A DNA stretch of 41,792 nt from Scatosoma sp045632265 (GTDB lineage: Bacteria > Bacillota > Clostridia > Christensenellales > Borkfalkiaceae): assembly GCA_045632265.1 (NCBI GenBank), contig JAZQWG010000034.1, positions 1 to 41,792 on the forward strand, given 5' to 3'. Position 1 is the first letter of the stretch. The number at the start of each line of letters is the position of its first letter. Shown here piece after piece: positions 1 through 6,524 of this stretch. Both the position numbers and the translations under genes were made by a program. Under the pieces are notes generated by a model. That model was not told the origin of the DNA. It searched no databases and was given only the letters and a program-made list of their open reading frames with translations.

Positions 1-264
1 GCCGCAAAAAAACACGGGGCGCGCGGGGGCACGGTTATCAGCGCACGTGGCACTGCACCCAAAGATGCGGAAAAGTTTTTCGGAATCACCGTGCAACCTG
101 AAAAGGAAATCGTTATGATTCTCGTTCCCACCGCTTGCAAAAACGACATTTTGCACGCACTTTATAAGGAAGTGGGCTTGGATAGCGACGGACAAGGCAT
201 TGCGTTTGCTATGCCGGTCGATTCCGTCGTGGGTTTGTCAAACGGCGAAAGCGAAGAAAAATAA
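1..264 (+). CDS. P-II family signalling protein, C-terminal part (cut by window start)
   Basis: Frame 1 is open from the window edge to TAA at 262-264, giving 87 residues. It contains GGTVISARGT, then FFGITVQPEKEIVMILV, then GIAFAMPVDSVVGL. This pattern (Gly-rich turn, Ala-Arg-Gly-Thr, an EKEIV strand, a hydrophobic PVD-VVGL end) is typical of the P-II-like proteins that Firmicutes often encode beside DUF1538-type membrane proteins. P-II proteins are trimeric sensors of nucleotides and nitrogen or carbon state. The N-terminal part lies outside the window, so the partner cannot be confirmed. The family call rests on motif recognition; the partner is inference. A clean intrinsic terminator follows within 20 nt, so this is the last gene of its operon. 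Confidence 0.72.
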   Translation, partial: AAKKHGARGGTVISARGTAPKDAEKFFGITVQPEKEIVMILVPTACKNDILHALYKEVGLDSDGQGIAFAMPVDSVVGLSNGESEEK

Positions 265-283
265 TTCCCCTATACACAAGTAA

Positions 284-317
284 AAACGGACGAGTATGCA
301 CTCGTCCGTTTCTTTTT
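284..317 (+). terminator. Intrinsic terminator of the P-II-like gene
   Basis: A perfect 12-bp stem (284-295 with 300-311) around an ATGC loop is followed by CTTTTT. It sits 20 nt after the stop codon. Confidence 0.88.
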
Positions 318-325
318 GCAAGCAA

Positions 326-354
326 AAAGAGTGGCTGAAAATCAACCACTCTTT
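326..354 (-). terminator. Intrinsic terminator of hppA
   Basis: Stem 326-334 with 346-354. On the minus strand it is followed by a run of U directly after the hppA stop at 364. The other strand also ends in a T-rich stretch, so it may act in both directions as a backup for the upstream terminator. Confidence 0.8.
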
Positions 355-363
355 TATTTATTT

Positions 364-2523
364 TTAGCCAAGCAACGCCATCAAGTTGAAGTGTGCGAAT
401 ACCGCAACGCATACCAAGGAAACGGTGCTCATAATCTTAATCAAGATGTCAAGCGAAGGACCAACGGTGTCTTTCAAGGGATCGCCAACCGTGTCGCCAA
501 CAACTGCTGCATCGTGCGTAGGCGTACCTTTGCCTGCGCCTGCAATACCGCCCGATTCGATAAACTTCTTCGCATTATCCCATGCGCCGCCTGCATTACC
601 CGTGAAGATAGCAAGCATGATTGCCGACATCGTTGCGCCGATAAGCATACCGCCTACAAGTTGCGGCCCGAACAAGAACCCGCAAACTACGGGGAAGGCA
701 ATGGACACGATAGCGGGAAGAATCATTTCTTTCAACGCGCCTTGCGAGGAAATGGTGATACATCTCGTATAATCGGGACGTCCCGTGCCGTCTAATATGC
801 CGGGGATTTCCTTAAATTGACGACGAACTTCGCCAACCATGTTTCTCGCCGCTTTAGCAACCGAGTTGATAAGCATACCGCTGAACATGAAAGGAAGCGC
901 CGCACCGATGAGTGCGCCAACGAGTACCATGTGCGAAATGATGTTAAGCGACAATTCTACTTGGAAGGAATACAAATAACTGCTCATCATCGAAACGGTT
1001 GCAAGTGCCGCCGAACCGATAGCGAATCCTTTACCGATAGCTGCCGTCGTATTACCAACGCTGTCCAACTTATCGGTGATTACTCTAACTTCCTTATCCA
1101 AACCGCTCATTTCCGCAATACCACCAGCATTGTCGCTGATAGGGCCGTACGAGTCAACGGAAACGGTGGTTGCAACGAAGCAAAGCATACCCATTGCGCC
1201 ACAGCCTACGCCGTACATACCGCCGAGCAAGTAGCATACGAAGATAGCCGCACCAAGGCAAAGCACGGGAAGCATACAAGAAATCATACCCGTTGCCATA
1301 CCTTGCGTAATCGTCAAAGCGGGACCTTCTTGGCTTGCCTTGGAAATGCCTTTCGTGGGCTTGTAATCATAGCTCGTATAATATTCGGAAATAATACCGA
1401 TAACAATACCGCAAACGATACCAACAGCTGCCGCCAACCAAGGGCTTAAGAAGCCTGCCTTAAAGCCCGCTTCGCTTATTTGATTTTCCCCTTTGAAGAA
1501 GAAATAACAAAGCACGAAGCCAAAGGCGATTGCAAGCCCTGCCGATATCCAAGTTGCTAGATTAAGTTCCATGTGGGGATTATCCGAAAGCTTTCTCTTA
1601 ATCAAGGGGAAAGCGATACCCATTACACAGGAAATCAAGCCGATACCTGCAAACAAGATGGGGAACAATACCATCTTTGCATACAAACTTTGAGACGAGA
1701 AAGTTGCGCTGTGCGTGAAGATTTCGATTGCGAGAATCGCACACGACAAAATCGAACCTACGTAGCTTTCCAAAAGGTCGGCACCAAGACCAGCAACGTC
1801 ACCTACGTTGTCGCCAACGTTGTCTGCAATCGTTGCGGGGTTTCTAGGGTCGTCTTCGGGAATGTGCGCTTCCGTCTTACCTACAAGGTCAGCACCCATG
1901 GCCGCAGCTTTCGTATAGATACCGCCACCTACACGGCTGAACATTGCGATAACCGAGCAACCAAGCGCATAGCCCGACAAAATCAAGGAAAGGCTGTAAG
2001 GTTGTTTCGTGATAAAGTTGGTTTTCGTCACAACCGAGCTTGCGGACGTAACGTCGAGCATGCCTGCGCCAAGACCGAAAATCAAATACACGATGATAAT
2101 ACCAAGGAGAGCAAAGCCTGCAACGCAAAGCCCTACAACCGAGCCGCCACGGAAAGCAACTTGCAACGTTTTACCCGTGTTTCTCGTTTCGTTTGCACGG
2201 TTTGCAACACGAACGTTTGCGTACGTAGCAATCTTCATGCCTACAAGGCCTGCCGATGCGCTCATAACCGCACCGATGATGAAAGCTACTCCCGTTTCCC
2301 AAGCGATAACAATCCCAAGGACAACGGCAATAACGCTGCCGATAATCGCAACGATTTTATATTCGTAGCGAATAAAGGCGTTTGCACCTTCGCGGATTGC
2401 CGCAGCAATCTCTTGCATTTTTTCGTTCCCTTCTTTCAATTTTCTAACCAAATAGAAGTTGAGAACTGCAAAAGATATGGCAAGCAAAACTGCGAATACT
2501 ACAATGAGTATCAACCAATTCAT
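364..2523 (-). CDS. hppA: Membrane-bound pyrophosphatase, K+-dependent subclass (ion pump)
   Basis: This 719-aa polytopic membrane protein couples pyrophosphate hydrolysis to H+ or Na+ export. The family signature is present: the GKTEAHIPEDDPRNPATIADNVGDNVGD region (about residues 220-250) with the Asp-rich substrate and Mg2+ site, and later the DNAGG motif. In the GNTTAAIGKG segment the position that is Lys in K+-independent enzymes is Ala, so the sequence points to the K+-dependent subclass. Whether it pumps Na+ or H+ cannot be settled by eye. Length is normal for the family. The ATG is preceded by an AGAGAGG Shine-Dalgarno (SD) sequence. It is a single gene with its own consensus promoter and terminator. 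It would conserve energy from the pyrophosphate released in biosynthesis. Confidence 0.96.
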   Translation of the reverse strand: MNWLILIVVFAVLLAISFAVLNFYLVRKLKEGNEKMQEIAAAIREGANAFIRYEYKIVAIIGSVIAVVLGIVIAWETGVAFIIGAVMSASAGLVGMKIATYANVRVANRANETRNTGKTLQVAFRGGSVVGLCVAGFALLGIIIVYLIFGLGAGMLDVTSASSVVTKTNFITKQPYSLSLILSGYALGCSVIAMFSRVGGGIYTKAAAMGADLVGKTEAHIPEDDPRNPATIADNVGDNVGDVAGLGADLLESYVGSILSCAILAIEIFTHSATFSSQSLYAKMVLFPILFAGIGLISCVMGIAFPLIKRKLSDNPHMELNLATWISAGLAIAFGFVLCYFFFKGENQISEAGFKAGFLSPWLAAAVGIVCGIVIGIISEYYTSYDYKPTKGISKASQEGPALTITQGMATGMISCMLPVLCLGAAIFVCYLLGGMYGVGCGAMGMLCFVATTVSVDSYGPISDNAGGIAEMSGLDKEVRVITDKLDSVGNTTAAIGKGFAIGSAALATVSMMSSYLYSFQVELSLNIISHMVLVGALIGAALPFMFSGMLINSVAKAARNMVGEVRRQFKEIPGILDGTGRPDYTRCITISSQGALKEMILPAIVSIAFPVVCGFLFGPQLVGGMLIGATMSAIMLAIFTGNAGGAWDNAKKFIESGGIAGAGKGTPTHDAAVVGDTVGDPLKDTVGPSLDILIKIMSTVSLVCVAVFAHFNLMALLG

Positions 2524-2573
2524 ACTTAAAAAACCTCTCTTTATGCGAAATACGCATTTTTCTCATTGTATCA

Positions 2574-2602
2574 ATTATATCACACGCGCGGGCGTGTGTC
2601 AA
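2574..2602 (-). promoter_or_regulatory. hppA promoter with inverted repeat in the spacer
   Basis: On the minus strand, TTGACA (2597-2602), a 17-bp spacer and TATAAT (2574-2579). The spacer holds a 7-bp inverted repeat, CACACGC/GCGTGTG (2581-2587 with 2592-2598), which could be an operator. A small ATGCG/CGCAT hairpin lies between the start of the transcript and the hppA SD. Confidence 0.85.
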
Positions 2603-2644
2603 TACACATATTTAATTTTGTTAGGACTTTTTTCAAAAATAAAA

Positions 2645-2663
2645 CCCGCCGATTATCGACGGG
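2645..2663 (-). terminator. Terminator overlapping the end of queH
   Basis: An 8-bp stem (CCCGTCGA with TCGGCGGG, one GU pair) has the queH stop codon in its loop. On the minus strand it is followed by TTTTATTTTT. Confidence 0.75.
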
Positions 2664-3240
2664 AATATTTACAGCCGCAAAAATCTTGCCTATATAAATC
2701 GTGCTTGTTGGAAAGCTCAATCGAACGGGGATATCCCCCCTTTTTCTTGAAATCGGAAACAAGGTATTTCACCCCGTATTCTTCGCCGTATTTCTCGCCA
2801 AGCTCGTTTAGCCACTCGGCGTTTTTGTGGGGGCTAAGCGAGAGCGTCGTGCAAAACCACGCAAAGGAATTTGCTTTGGCAACTTGCGCCGTTTTTTCAA
2901 GACGTAAACCATAACAAAGATAGCAACGCTTCCCCCGTTCGGGTTCCTCTTCCAAGCCTTTCGCCATTTCTAAAAACGCCTCTTTATCGTGGTCGCAATC
3001 GATAAAATCCGCCCAGCCCGTTTCTTTTAAGAAACGGATTTGCTCCGCTTTGCGTTTTTCATATTCGCTTTCTTCGTCGATGTTGGGGTTGTAGTAAAGC
3101 ACGGTGATGGCAAACTTGTCCTTTAAGCGTTCCAAACACGCGGACGAACAAGGGGCGCAACAGCTGTGCAAAAGCAACCTTTCCCCCGTGGGGATTTGTT
3201 CCATTATCGCAAGCATTTCATTTTCGTAATTTCGTTTCAT
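2653..3240 (-). CDS. queH: Epoxyqueuosine reductase QueH
   Basis: QueH reduces epoxyqueuosine to queuosine in tRNA wobble position 34. It is the cofactor-independent alternative to the B12 enzyme QueG. With the start at 3240 the protein has 195 residues. Diagnostic cysteine motifs are in order: HSCCAPCS near residue 25, RCYLCYG in the middle, CTTLSLSPHK, and the C-terminal LYRQDFCGC. The family binds an iron-sulfur cluster and a metal through such cysteines. The frame is open further upstream, but the ATG at 3238-3240 lies exactly 6 nt after a TATAAT box, so upstream starts would not be transcribed from that promoter and the mRNA should be leaderless. queA, for the preceding pathway step, is at 9666-10700. 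Confidence 0.95.
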   Translation of the reverse strand: MKRNYENEMLAIMEQIPTGERLLLHSCCAPCSSACLERLKDKFAITVLYYNPNIDEESEYEKRKAEQIRFLKETGWADFIDCDHDKEAFLEMAKGLEEEPERGKRCYLCYGLRLEKTAQVAKANSFAWFCTTLSLSPHKNAEWLNELGEKYGEEYGVKYLVSDFKKKGGYPRSIELSNKHDLYRQDFCGCKYSRR

Positions 3241-3246
3241 GTGTAT

Positions 3247-3276
3247 ATTATACTCTCTTTTTGATTTGCTTGTCAA
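3247..3276 (-). promoter_or_regulatory. queH promoter (leaderless arrangement)
   Basis: On the minus strand TTGACA (3271-3276), an 18-bp spacer and TATAAT (3247-3252), then six bases to the ATG. Transcription should begin at or next to the start codon, leaving no room for an SD. Confidence 0.85.
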
Positions 3277-3328
3277 TCTTTGAAAGTGGATAACTTCCCC
3301 TTTTTTATCAAAAAAACACGCAACCGCC

Positions 3329-3356
3329 TTGACAAAAACGCAAAAATATTTATAAT
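3329..3356 (+). promoter_or_regulatory. rlmL promoter (leaderless arrangement)
   Basis: TTGACA (3329-3334), a 16-bp spacer, TATAAT (3351-3356), then exactly six bases to the ATG at 3363. No SD is possible in the predicted mRNA. Confidence 0.87.
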
Positions 3357-3362
3357 TAAGAT

Positions 3363-4520
3363 ATGCAATTATTGATTCCCGTCGCGTTCGGACAAGAACA
3401 GACGACCAAACGACAACTTATTTCCCTTGGGTTTGAGAAAGCACCCGCCGACAACGGGCGCATCCAAATTGAGGGCGACTGGGCGGACGTAGCCAAATTG
3501 AACGTGGGGCTGCGTAGCGGCGAAAGAGTGCTTATCAAGCTCGCGCAGTTCCCCGCAAAAACCTTCGACGATTTGTACGAAGGCGTTTACGCTATCCCTT
3601 GGGAAAATTATCTTTCCATAGATTCTAAAATTCTCATGGACGGAAAAAGCGTACAAAGTACGCTTGCCGCCATCAAAGTTTCGGGCGGGGTTGCCAAAAA
3701 AGCGATTATCCGCCGCCTTTCCGATAAAGTGAAGACGGGCAGAAAGACCTTTTCGGAAACGGGCGCAAGGACGATTGTCGGCGTGTCCCTTTTCAAGGAC
3801 GAAGCCACCATCACCATCGATACGTCGGGGGAAGGTTTGCATAAGCGTGGTTATCGCACGCTTGCCTATTCCGCACCCTTGAAAGAAACGCTTGCGGCGG
3901 GCATTATCGACGAGAGTTTTTACAACCCCGAAAAGGACGAAAGCAAACCGTTTGCCGATTTGTTTTGCGGAAGCGGCACTCTTCCTATCGAAGCGGCGAT
4001 GAAAGCCCTTCGCATGGCGCCCAACATAAACCGCACCTTCGATTTTGAAAAATGGATTTGCTCGCCCAAAGGTGTTGCGGAAAGAGCAAGGGAAGAAGCC
4101 AAGGACAATATCCGTTGGGAGGCAAAACCTTGCATTTTCGGCGGAGATATCAACCCCGAAGCCATTTCCATTGCCAAATACCACGCCAAAAAGGCGGGTG
4201 TGGATAAATATATTCGCTTTGCCGTAGCCGATGCACGGGCGTTTAGCAGCGAGCAAAAATACGGCGTGCTGATTTCCAACCCCCCGTATGGTGAACGGCT
4301 TTCGGATGAAAAGGAAGTGCAAAAACTGATGAAAGGCTTTGGCGCAACCTTCCGCGCTCTACCCGACTGGAACGCCTACGTGCTTACGTCCTTGCCCGAG
4401 TTTGAAAGATGGTTTGGCAAGAGTGCGGATAAAAAGAAAAAATTGTACAATGCAAACTTGCTTTGCGGACTGTATTCCTATTTTGGGAAACCGCCCAAGA
4501 CGGAAGATAAAAAGGATTAA
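3363..4520 (+). CDS. rlmL: THUMP-domain 23S rRNA guanine-N2 methyltransferase (RlmL/YpsC-like)
   Basis: This 385-aa enzyme would methylate a guanine in 23S rRNA using S-adenosylmethionine. The N-terminal ~155 residues form a ferredoxin-like/THUMP RNA-binding region. The Rossmann methyltransferase domain follows, with the SAM-binding DLFCGSGT motif at residues 199-206, a GGDINPEAI acidic loop near 240, and the catalytic NPPYGERL motif at 306-313. Length fits the single-domain Bacillus YpsC type, not the fused E. coli RlmKL. The ATG fits the promoter spacing above. The next ORF starts 3 nt after the stop, so the two form an operon. The exact target nucleotide is inferred from the family. Confidence 0.92.
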   Translation: MQLLIPVAFGQEQTTKRQLISLGFEKAPADNGRIQIEGDWADVAKLNVGLRSGERVLIKLAQFPAKTFDDLYEGVYAIPWENYLSIDSKILMDGKSVQSTLAAIKVSGGVAKKAIIRRLSDKVKTGRKTFSETGARTIVGVSLFKDEATITIDTSGEGLHKRGYRTLAYSAPLKETLAAGIIDESFYNPEKDESKPFADLFCGSGTLPIEAAMKALRMAPNINRTFDFEKWICSPKGVAERAREEAKDNIRWEAKPCIFGGDINPEAISIAKYHAKKAGVDKYIRFAVADARAFSSEQKYGVLISNPPYGERLSDEKEVQKLMKGFGATFRALPDWNAYVLTSLPEFERWFGKSADKKKKLYNANLLCGLYSYFGKPPKTEDKKD

Positions 4521-4523
4521 GAT

Positions 4524-5300
4524 ATGTTAGATTACACGAAAATCGCTCTACAAAAAATCTCCGACGATTTCAAACGTTTGGTGTATATTTTCAGCATTAT
4601 CACGCAGCTTGCGTACATGGCGTACCTTGCCTATGCGCTGCTTGCGGGCGTGGGTATCTTTTGGGTGAACGTGTCGCTTGCCGCAATTGCCGTAAGCTAT
4701 TTCCTTTTCTTTATGATTGTCACCCGTGGCAATGCGTTATACGTGAAACAAAGTTTGCATAAAATCGTGCAAAAGATTTTCAAAGTTTCTAAAATGCTGC
4801 TGAAAGTGTTCACGATAGGCGTAATGCTGTACGGCGTGTACTCCACCACGCAAAACGTCACCCCGATAGGCGTTATCTTGTCGGCGATGATGATTGTCGG
4901 CTGGCTGTTGCAACTTATTTTTGAAGTGCTGGGCAACATCGTTTCCGCACGTTTCCAACTGCTGCTTTCGGCGTTTGAAGCGGATAAGGAAGAACTTGCA
5001 AAGCCCGTTAAAGCGGTGGGCAATTTCTTTAAGAGAATTACTGGACAAGAAATCGAGCCGGAAAAGGAAAAGAGCAAAACTCGTCTTTGGCTTGACAAAC
5101 AAGTGGAAGAAAAGCGAGCCAAACGCCGTGACGAAAAAGCGCAAGACAAGGCTGCGAAAAAGCAAGCGAAGAAAGACGCCAAACAAAAAGCAAAGGAATA
5201 CGGCGAAGAAGTGTTTGAGCCTGCCCCCGCAATCGGGACTATGAGCAAAAAGGAATTGAAAGCCTTGAAAAAAGCGGAAAAAGAAGAAAACGAAGAATAA
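4524..5300 (+). CDS. Uncharacterised four-helix membrane protein with Lys/Glu-rich tail
   Basis: I do not recognise this 258-aa protein. Visible structure: two hydrophobic helices near residues 19-41 and 44-67, a basic loop (about 68-90), two more helices near 90-108 and 112-137, then a soluble tail from about 150 to the end. The tail is dominated by Lys, Glu and Ala (KRAKRRDEKAQDKAAKKQ and similar), suggesting a long charged helix or coiled coil that could touch nucleic acid or ribosomes. An AAGGA SD lies inside the end of rlmL, and the start is 3 nt past the rlmL stop, so translation is probably coupled. A role near rRNA or ribosome maturation is only a guess from the neighbour. Confidence 0.85.
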   Translation: MLDYTKIALQKISDDFKRLVYIFSIITQLAYMAYLAYALLAGVGIFWVNVSLAAIAVSYFLFFMIVTRGNALYVKQSLHKIVQKIFKVSKMLLKVFTIGVMLYGVYSTTQNVTPIGVILSAMMIVGWLLQLIFEVLGNIVSARFQLLLSAFEADKEELAKPVKAVGNFFKRITGQEIEPEKEKSKTRLWLDKQVEEKRAKRRDEKAQDKAAKKQAKKDAKQKAKEYGEEVFEPAPAIGTMSKKELKALKKAEKEENEE

Positions 5301-5302
5301 GA

Positions 5303-5332
5303 AAAACGGATAACCAAATGGTTATCCGTTTT
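5303..5332. terminator. Bidirectional terminator between convergent genes
   Basis: A 14-bp inverted repeat (5303-5316 with 5319-5332), AAAA on the left and TTTT on the right. It serves the plus-strand membrane protein (stop at 5300) and the minus-strand GIY-YIG gene (stop at 5349). Confidence 0.85.
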
Positions 5333-5348
5333 ATTTTCGTAAACAGTT

Positions 5349-6194
5349 TTAGTTTTTGTTCAACCCAAACACTCTCGTCAAAAGCACTTCTTTCCAATGC
5401 GTTTCACGACCAATCACGTATTCATTGCCCAAGTTCATATTGCAAACTTCCAAAATCGAATACTTGAAATTATATTTATAGTTTTCCCCTTTCGTCTTTA
5501 ACAGTTCCTTAAGTTCAACGTTTCCACCATGCCCGTCTTTTGCATAATTTACCCAACGTTGCCAAATGCAATCTTCCCCGTATGCGCTACCCACGTATTG
5601 CTTGCCCGTCAAGGTGTCCACAATCAGATAAACCCCTTTTACGTTGGAAAGCGCCGATTTCCAAGACAATATATTGTCTTCCACAACGTATTTGAGCGTT
5701 TTATAATCAATATTCACTTGGTCAAACCCCAAAAAATCGGTAAGCGCAACCCTTTTATCTAAAATGTGCGATAAGGGCATACTTGCAATCGGTTCTCCGT
5801 TTTTCGGCTCTAATTCCAAAGTGGGATAGGAAGCACGAAATTCCTTCTTAAATCTAAAAAACGCCCGTCCTATGTATTCTGCCCCTTTATCCGTCAATTC
5901 CGTTTCATATTTCCAACCCGTCCAACCCAAGCCGTTATCAATAGGCGTGGGCTCTACGGGCAACACCTTATATACGCCGCCAAACATCCAAATATCTTTT
6001 TCGTAATACACCAAAGAAAGTATATACGGACGTCCAAAGTTTTTCGACGTTTGGCACTCTTGCCACCCCTTAAACTCGTCGATTAAAAACGCATTGTACG
6101 GTTCTTTTCTATTTTGTGCGCCTATCGCAAAATGCACTTTATATTTGTGGAAATCTTCTTCGTTTATCCCTATCAACTCTCGCAAAGTTATCAT
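5349..6194 (-). CDS. GIY-YIG nuclease family protein
   Basis: The protein has 281 residues from the ATG at 6192-6194, which follows an AGGAG SD; the open frame runs further up but without an SD. The C-terminal third holds a GIY-YIG nuclease fold: GVYLIVDTLTGKQYVGSA, then WQRWVNYAKDGHGGN, and an ILEV...ETHWKEVL segment supplying the conserved Glu. The N-terminal ~170 residues match nothing I know; they contain several Trp/Gly-rich strands. GIY-YIG domains cut one DNA strand and occur in repair, restriction and homing enzymes. No methyltransferase or repair partner is adjacent, so the role is open: stand-alone repair, restriction-like, or an orphan. The gene has its own promoter and no sign of transfer. 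Confidence 0.82.
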   Translation of the reverse strand: MITLRELIGINEEDFHKYKVHFAIGAQNRKEPYNAFLIDEFKGWQECQTSKNFGRPYILSLVYYEKDIWMFGGVYKVLPVEPTPIDNGLGWTGWKYETELTDKGAEYIGRAFFRFKKEFRASYPTLELEPKNGEPIASMPLSHILDKRVALTDFLGFDQVNIDYKTLKYVVEDNILSWKSALSNVKGVYLIVDTLTGKQYVGSAYGEDCIWQRWVNYAKDGHGGNVELKELLKTKGENYKYNFKYSILEVCNMNLGNEYVIGRETHWKEVLLTRVFGLNKN

Positions 6195-6221
6195 TTTTTT
6201 TCTCCTAATCCCCTTTTGTCT

Positions 6222-6250
6222 ATTATACCACAATAAAAAAGCTCTTTCAA
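6222..6250 (-). promoter_or_regulatory. Promoter of the GIY-YIG gene
   Basis: On the minus strand TTGAAA (6245-6250), 17-bp spacer, TATAAT (6222-6227), about 20 nt before the AGGAG and ATG. Confidence 0.8.
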
Positions 6251-6275
6251 GGGGTTTTCGCATTTTAACAAAACA

Positions 6276-6303
6276 AAAAGCAACGGAAAAATCCGTTGCT
6301 TTT
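6276..6303 (-). terminator. Terminator of the feo operon
   Basis: A 12-bp stem (6276-6287 with 6292-6303) starts three bases after the stop of the Cys-rich protein and is followed on the minus strand by TTTTTG. Confidence 0.85.
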
Positions 6304-6305
6304 AT

Positions 6306-6524
6306 TTATTCTTCTTTGTTTTCAATGTTTGCCTTTTCTTCGCTTTGCGTTTCTTCTTGCGCTTTTTGCATAGACGGACAAGCGTTGGCGCTGCCGCAAC
6401 CGTTGCAACCGCCACAGCCACAGCCTATCTTTTCGCCTTTCTTTTTCTTCCAAAGCACGTAAACGATAATTCCTACGACAAGCAAAGCGACAAGGGCAAG
6501 AATTACTATATCAATCGGTTTCAT
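6306..6524 (-). CDS. FeoB-associated Cys-rich membrane protein
   Basis: This 72-aa protein has one N-terminal transmembrane helix (residues 4-24, IDIVILALVALLVVGIIVYV), a short KKKKG stop-transfer stretch, then a compact cysteine cluster CGCGGCNGCGSANAC and an acidic tail. This layout is that of the small FeoB-associated proteins that follow feoB in many Firmicutes. They are thought to act at the cytoplasmic face of FeoB in ferrous iron handling, perhaps by binding metal or an iron-sulfur cluster. Its ATG overlaps the feoB stop by 4 nt, so translation is coupled. The molecular function is not established. Confidence 0.9.
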   Translation of the reverse strand: MKPIDIVILALVALLVVGIIVYVLWKKKKGEKIGCGCGGCNGCGSANACPSMQKAQEETQSEEKANIENKEE

